This document shows, piece by piece, positions 58,859 through 64,000 of a stretch of DNA of 64,000 nucleotides. The stretch lies in assembly GCA_951804985.1 (NCBI GenBank), contig OX638131.1, forward strand, positions 54,990,923-55,054,922, written 5' to 3'. A program made the position numbers and the translations under genes. The notes below the pieces were generated by a model. The model saw only the letters and a list, made by a program, of their open reading frames with translations. It did no database searches and had not been told where the DNA came from. The stretch is from Dryomyza anilis (lineage: Eukaryota; Arthropoda; Insecta; Diptera; Dryomyzidae). Positions within the stretch are counted from its first letter, which is position 1, and every line of letters starts with the position of its first letter.

Positions 58859-59263
58859 ATGGAGTGTGAATTTTGCCCGCATTTAAAATTCTCGACTAGA
58901 AACAACCTTAAGCGGCATATCCTGCGAAAACATAATTTTTCATATAAAAAGGCAAAAACTTATACTTGTAAGTAAATAACTAAATATATTTTTTAAAATT
59001 ATTTTATATTACTAATAAAAATTTTATTAACAGTAAATCCTCAAATTGAAATACTAGAAGTCGTAACACTCCCGCCAGTAAATTTGATAGATGTTGGAAT
59101 TAGGGAAGGATTATTAGATGATGGACTAGACCATCTATTTCTTAACTTAGACGATCCGAGGATGTTAAATGCGGATCATCATTATTGTAATTTAATGGAC
59201 GATGATGATGATAATATTTTATTAAACGCTCTACTGAGTTTTGAGCAAATAATGCAAATATAA
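58859..59263 (+). CDS. Spliced single-zinc-finger acidic protein (112 aa), Maverick
   Basis: Exon 1 (58859-58967) encodes one C2H2 finger, MECEFCPHLKFSTRNNLKRH followed by ILRKH. A 66-base intron (58968-59033) has a textbook donor, GTAAGTAAAT, and acceptor, TTATTAACAG. Exon 2 (59034-59263) continues in phase through an acidic region (EGLLDDGLDHLFLNLDD, LMDDDDDNILL) to TAA. Without splicing the frame stops six bases into the intron. The finger resembles the first finger of POLB, which starts 336 bases away on the opposite strand. A DNA-binding finger plus an acidic, hydrophobic-dotted tail suggests a transcriptional regulator, possibly of the element itself. That role is inference, and no named family was recognised. 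Confidence 0.65.
58968..59033 (+). other. Intron of the zinc-finger acidic gene (66 nt)
   Basis: GTAAGT donor and TTATTAACAG acceptor, with CTAATAAAAA as a possible branch site about 25 bases before the acceptor. Its length is typical of short fly introns. Confidence 0.7.
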
Positions 59264-59396
59264 GTTTTATAAATTATTTGTTATATTGTTTCAAATCGTT
59301 TTAAAATAAATAAATAAAACAATATGTATATATTTAAATATTTTATTTAAAATGAATATTTTTAAAAGTAAGTATATTGATACTTTTTTTTTTTTT

Positions 59397-59768
59397 TTAT
59401 TCATAACGTAAATCGAATAGAGCCATCCCCATTACTTCTGATTGTCGTCCTCGAAAAATAATAGACCACTTTTTCTCATTTATATTATATAAATATGGAT
59501 CATCGGTTTCAACTTTTCTAGAAATTCTTGCTGGTAGATAAAACCATCTGTTGTCTGTTAGATGTACAATTAATTTTGTTCCATTAATTGTGTTTTTCCA
59601 TTCAAATTTAGAAATCCTGAATTCCTGATCAATGGGCAAGTCATCTACTCTAATGTATGTAGAGAGGTTTCCTTTTGCTAAACTAATAATTTCAGCGAAA
59701 TCCTTTAAATAATATAAATACATAAATTAATAAATACAAACAAAATTAAAAAAAAACAATCTTACCAT
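59397..59768 (-). CDS. Small hypothetical Maverick protein (~103 aa), possibly with start codon in its own exon
   Basis: The body (59397-59702) reads DFAEIISLAKGNLSTYIRVD and onward through EFRISKFEWKNTINGTKLIV and RWFYLPARISRK. The pattern I-x-x-(F/L)...T..GTK(L/I)xVxL...(F/Y)LP.R is shared with small proteins encoded by other Mavericks and related elements, of unknown role. The contiguous frame can start at 59723, but a better model has ATG at 59766-59768 followed at once by GTAAGATTG, an intron of 63 bases, and TATTTAAAG|GAT. The start codon would lie 18 bases inside the right TIR boundary, so its promoter is TIR sequence, mirroring the gene at 48152. Confidence 0.6.
59703..59765 (-). other. 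Putative 63-nt intron directly after the start codon
   Basis: On the minus strand: ATG|GTAAGATTGTTTTT ... ATTATTTAAAG|GATTTC. Donor and acceptor agree with fly consensus. The alternative is that translation simply starts at 59723 without splicing. Confidence 0.5.
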
Positions 59769-59785
59769 ATTTTGTTGTTCCTATC

Positions 59786-61026
59786 AAATTGTAATGCAGA
59801 CGATGAATAAATTTAATTAAAATTTCGATCCATTTATATATAATGGATATCTCTTTAAAATGAGTTAAAAAGTGAATTCCATTAGTATAATTATACTCAA
59901 TTAAAATTTTAAAGAGAGTAAATTAAATAAATCTCAAGACAAAAAACTCTATAAAAAATATACATGTTCTAACATGTTCAATCTTTTAAACATATAGTAT
60001 AGAAAATGATTTAAAAAATGATCCCAATGGAACCTTATGGCTCCATTCATTCATATAACCAAATTAAACGATCATGACTTTGTAGAATAAATCCAGTACA
60101 ATAACCCTTATAGTAAAATTGGCCTTGAATTAAATATATGTCAATGCATTAATACAGAAGTGTCTTAACCTGTTTACAACAAAAAAAATTAACCACAAAA
60201 AAAATAAGCATCTAATAATAATATTCATTCATATATCGAAGTTTTAAATTACAATCACCGTTCCTCAACAAAGTTTCAAATTGAACCCTTTGCTCCTCAA
60301 CTCTCTTGATGATCATGCAAAAATAAAACAAACAAGTATAACTATAGTATACATTATAACTACGTTAACTGAAATCTAATTGCAACTATAATATTTTACA
60401 ACAACAACATGAATACGTTTGTAAATATTCTCATTCACAAAAAATGCTTACTCCGATATAATTATCCCAACAACAACATTTACTCTTTACGGCTGCATGC
60501 CTTCATAACATGCATATAATATATATGTATGTATCAACATTAACAAATTATGTTAAAAAGTCATCCCACTGGCTCCATGCCATTATAAAATATATAGTAT
60601 ACATATAATATACATCTGTTAAAAATACTTCCCATGAAAACAATAACAAATATTCTGTTAAAATATGATCCCCATTGAAAAAACAATAACAACTATACTG
60701 TTAAAATATGATCTCCAATGAACTACAGTACCAACAACTCTGTTAAAAAACGATCCCTATTGAATTACACTAACAGCAACTATGTTAAAAAATGATCCCT
60801 ATTGAATTACACTAACAGCAACTATGTTAAAAAATGATCCCTATTGAATTACACTAACAACAACTATGTTAAAAAATGATCCCTATTGAATTACACTAAC
60901 AACAACTATGTTAAAAAATGATCCCTATTGAAAACAATAACAACATCTCTGTTAAAATTCATTTACACTAACAACAATGTGCTCCATGGAGCCCAGTGGG
61001 GCCAGAACCGGCGAATCCATACTACT
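59786..61026 (-). repeat. Maverick right terminal inverted repeat
   Basis: Reverse complement of 46908-48149. It includes the 42-bp subterminal units, here at about 60640-60940, and the TATA-like element at 59832-59842. The few differences seen by eye include the base pair near 60765 and one near 59819. Confidence 0.95.
59832..59842 (-). promoter_or_regulatory. TATA-like element at inner end of right TIR
   Basis: Mirror of 48093-48103. It lies about 65 bases upstream of the ATG proposed at 59766-59768. Function is inferred. Confidence 0.45.
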
Positions 61027-61168
61027 AGGGACCTTTCGGCTCGTTGTTCAACGCACAAACCTACTACCAAAACATAATTTTGGTGAAATTCTCTGTGCCA
61101 AGGAGTGGGTTTCTTTGTCTCTTGGAAAGTTCCAATTACGAATCTGTTTCGTCAATTATGGAAAGAAC
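61027..61168 (-). mobile_element. tRNA-like repeat interrupted by the Maverick, right part
   Basis: It resumes with the second AGGGAC and CTTTCGGCTCGTTGTTCAAC, and follows 44457-44595 closely (ATTTTGGTGAAATTCTCTGT, CTTGGAAAGTTCCAATTACG) until the satellite begins. Confidence 0.8.
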
Positions 61169-64000
61169 TAAAATATAATAAAATATAATATAATATAATA
61201 TAATATAATATAATATAATATAATATAATATAATATAATATAATATAATATAATATAATATAATATAATATAATATAATATAATATAATATAATATAATA
61301 TAATATAATATAATATAATATAATATAATATAATATAATATAATATAATATAATATAATATAATATAATATAATATAATATAATATAATATAATATAATA
61401 TAATATAATATAATATAATATAATATAATATAATATAATATAATATAATATAATATAATATAATATAATATAATATAATATAATATAATATAATATAATA
61501 TAATATAATATAATATAATATAATATAATATAATATAATATAATATAATATAATATAATATAATATAATATAATATAATATAATATAATATAATATAATA
61601 TAATATAATATAATATAATATAATATAATATAATATAATATAATATAATATAATATAATATAATATAATATAATATAATATAATATATATAATATAATAT
61701 AATATAATATAATATAATATAATATAATATAATATAATATAATATAATATAATATAATATAATATAATATAATATAATATAATATAATATAATATAATAT
61801 AATATAATATAATATAATATAATATAATATAATATAATATAATATAATATAATATAATATAATATAATATAATATAATATAATATAATATAATATAATAT
61901 AATATAATATAATATAATATAATATAATATAATATAATATAATATAATATAATATAATATAATATAATATAATATAATATAATATAATATAATATAATAT
62001 AATATAATATAATATAATATAATATAATATAATATAATATAATATAATATAATATAATATAATATAATATAATATAATATAATATAATATAATATAATAT
62101 AATATAATATAATATAATATAATATAATATAATATAATATAATATAATATAATATAATATAATATAATATAATATAATATAATATAATATAATATAATAT
62201 AATATAATATAATATAATATAATATAATATAATATAATATAATATAATATAATATAATATAATATAATATAATATAATATAATATAATATAATATAATAT
62301 AATATAATATAATATAATATAATATAATATAATATAATATAATATAATATAATATAATATAATATAATATAATATAATATAATATAATATAATATAATAT
62401 AATATAATATAATATAATATAATATAATATAATATAATATAATATAATATAATATAATATAATATAATATAATATAATATAATATAATATAATATAATAT
62501 AATATAATATAATATAATATAATATAATAATATAATATAATATAATATAATATAATATAATATAATATAATATAATATAATATAATATAATATAATATTA
62601 TAATATAATATAATATAATATAATATAATATAATATAATATAATATAATATAATATAATATAATATAATATATATAATATAATATAATATAATATAATAT
62701 AATATAATATAATATAATATAATATAATATAATATAATATAATATAATATAATATAATATAATATAATATAATATAATATAATATAATATAATATAATAT
62801 AATATAATATAATATAATATAATATAATATAATATAATATAATATAATATAATATAATATAATAATATAATATAATATAATATAATATAATATAATATAA
62901 TATAATATAATATAATATAATATAATATAATATAATATAATATAATATAATATAATATAATATAATATAATATAATATAATATAATATAATATAATATAA
63001 TATAATATAATATAATATAATATAATATAATATAATATAATATAATATAATATAATATAATATAATATAATATAATATAATATAATATAATATAATATAA
63101 TATAATATAATATAATATAATATAATATAATATAATATAATATAATATAATATAATATAATATAATATAATATAATATAATATAATATATATAATATAAT
63201 ATAATATAATATAATATAATATAATATAATATAATATAATATAATATAATATAATATAATATAATATAATATAATATAATATAATATAATATAATATAAT
63301 ATAATATAATATAATATAATATAATATAATATAATATAATATAATATAATATAATATAATATAATATAATATAATATAATATAATATAATATAATATAAT
63401 ATAATATAATATAATATAATATAATATAATATAATATAATATAATATAATATAATATAATATAATATAATATAATATAATATAATATAATATAATATAAT
63501 ATATAATATAATATAATATAATATAATATAATATAATATAATATAATATAATATAATATAATATAATATAATATAATATAATATAATATAATATAATATA
63601 ATATAATATAATATAATATAATATAATATAATATAATATAATATAATATAATATAATATAATATAATATAATATAATATAATATAATATAATATAATATA
63701 ATATAATATAATATAATATAATATAATATAATATAATATAATATAATATAATATAATATAATATAATATAATATAATATAATATAATATAATATAATATA
63801 ATATAATATAATATAATATAATATAATATAATATAATATAATATAATATAATATAATATAATATAATATAATATAATATAATATAATATAATATAATATA
63901 ATATAATATAATATAATATAATATAATATAATATAATATAATATAATATAATATAATAATATAATATAATATAATATAATATAATATATAATATAATATA
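61169..64000. repeat. (TATAA)n pentanucleotide satellite, at least 2.8 kb
   Basis: More than 560 TATAA units run to the end of the window with almost no base changes. The phase is broken only at isolated sites (about 61684, 62527, 62597, 62670, 62862, 63187, 63500, 63956 and 63985), each by a gain or loss of two or three bases. The true length cannot be known because it reaches the window's edge. Confidence 0.97.

Larger units (their letters stand above)
46908..61026. mobile_element. Maverick/Polinton transposon, complete, 14.1 kb
   Basis: Perfectly placed ends: AGTAGTATGGATTCGCC at 46908 and its inverted copy ending at 61026, flanked by AGGGAC on both sides (46902-46907, 61027-61032). A 6-bp duplication, kilobase-scale TIRs, and the joint presence of protein-primed POLB, retroviral-type integrase, adenovirus-type protease, packaging ATPase and two jelly-roll capsid proteins define the Maverick/Polinton group. 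TIRs of about 1.24 kb differ at only a few positions by eye (for example 47172 and 48116), which implies recent insertion. At 14.1 kb it is slightly shorter than the usual 15-20 kb. Three genes carry disruptions. Confidence 0.97.

Noticed and set aside
61169..64000. Telomeric or replication-origin array
   Set aside because: The unit TATAA does not match known insect telomere repeats, and there is no origin-like context. It is treated as a satellite expansion.

Overview
This is a 64 kb window of AT-rich, repeat-dominated eukaryotic DNA, most likely from a fly (Diptera, possibly a calyptrate; species not determinable here). The clues are repeats of the mini-me/DINE-1 type (a GTCY microsatellite, a core reading GCTAAATCGACTC, then an AATATATATAC stretch), tRNA-derived SINEs with A- and B-box sequences, decayed Jockey/CR1-type LINE reverse transcriptase, GT-AG introns, and long (TA)n and (TATAA)n tracts. 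No ordinary host gene and no functional RNA gene could be recognised.

The centrepiece is a complete Maverick/Polinton (polintovirus-like) element at 46908-61026, 14.1 kb long. It has about 1.24 kb terminal inverted repeats and an exact 6-bp target duplication, AGGGAC, on both sides. Left to right it carries a small Cys-rich ORF (+), an adenovirus-type cysteine protease (-), a double-jelly-roll major capsid protein with a frameshift (-), a pX-like small basic protein (-), a penton/minor capsid protein (-), a chromodomain integrase (-), a packaging ATPase (+), a small basic protein with a QRGGF motif (+), a broken ~210-codon virion-type gene (+), a protein-primed family B DNA polymerase with N-terminal zinc fingers, one intron and one in-frame stop (-), a spliced zinc-finger/acidic small protein (+), and a small gene whose start codon appears to sit alone in a first exon (-). 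Together these cover replication (POLB), integration (INT), and capsid assembly and maturation (MCP, penton, PRO, ATPase). At least three genes are broken although the two TIRs are nearly identical, so the copy is young but probably not autonomous, unless the breaks are assembly errors.

Region by region: 1-7.3 kb holds two copies of a compound repeat rich in TTTTGCGCC tandem units, plus minisatellites. 9.1-18.0 kb is a large inverted repeat (arms 9248-12513 and 12801-17337). Its right arm alone has a 1.2 kb transposon with an 8-bp target duplication, and it contains nested TIR elements and SINE copies. 18-33.8 kb holds mini-me-type elements, foldback elements (22.4-28.4 kb and 29.0-31.5 kb) and a SINE with an 11-bp target duplication. 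33.9-46.9 kb contains a GC-richer 0.31 kb inverted pair, a dead LINE, a remnant of another Maverick terminus, a 2.26 kb direct duplication (25.9-28.2 kb = 40.5-42.75 kb), coding-like fragments and the unoccupied paralogue of the Maverick target repeat. 61.17-64.0 kb is an uninterrupted (TATAA)n satellite running off the window.

Repeat boundaries outside the Maverick are read by eye and should be taken as accurate to about 10-50 bases unless a target duplication is given.
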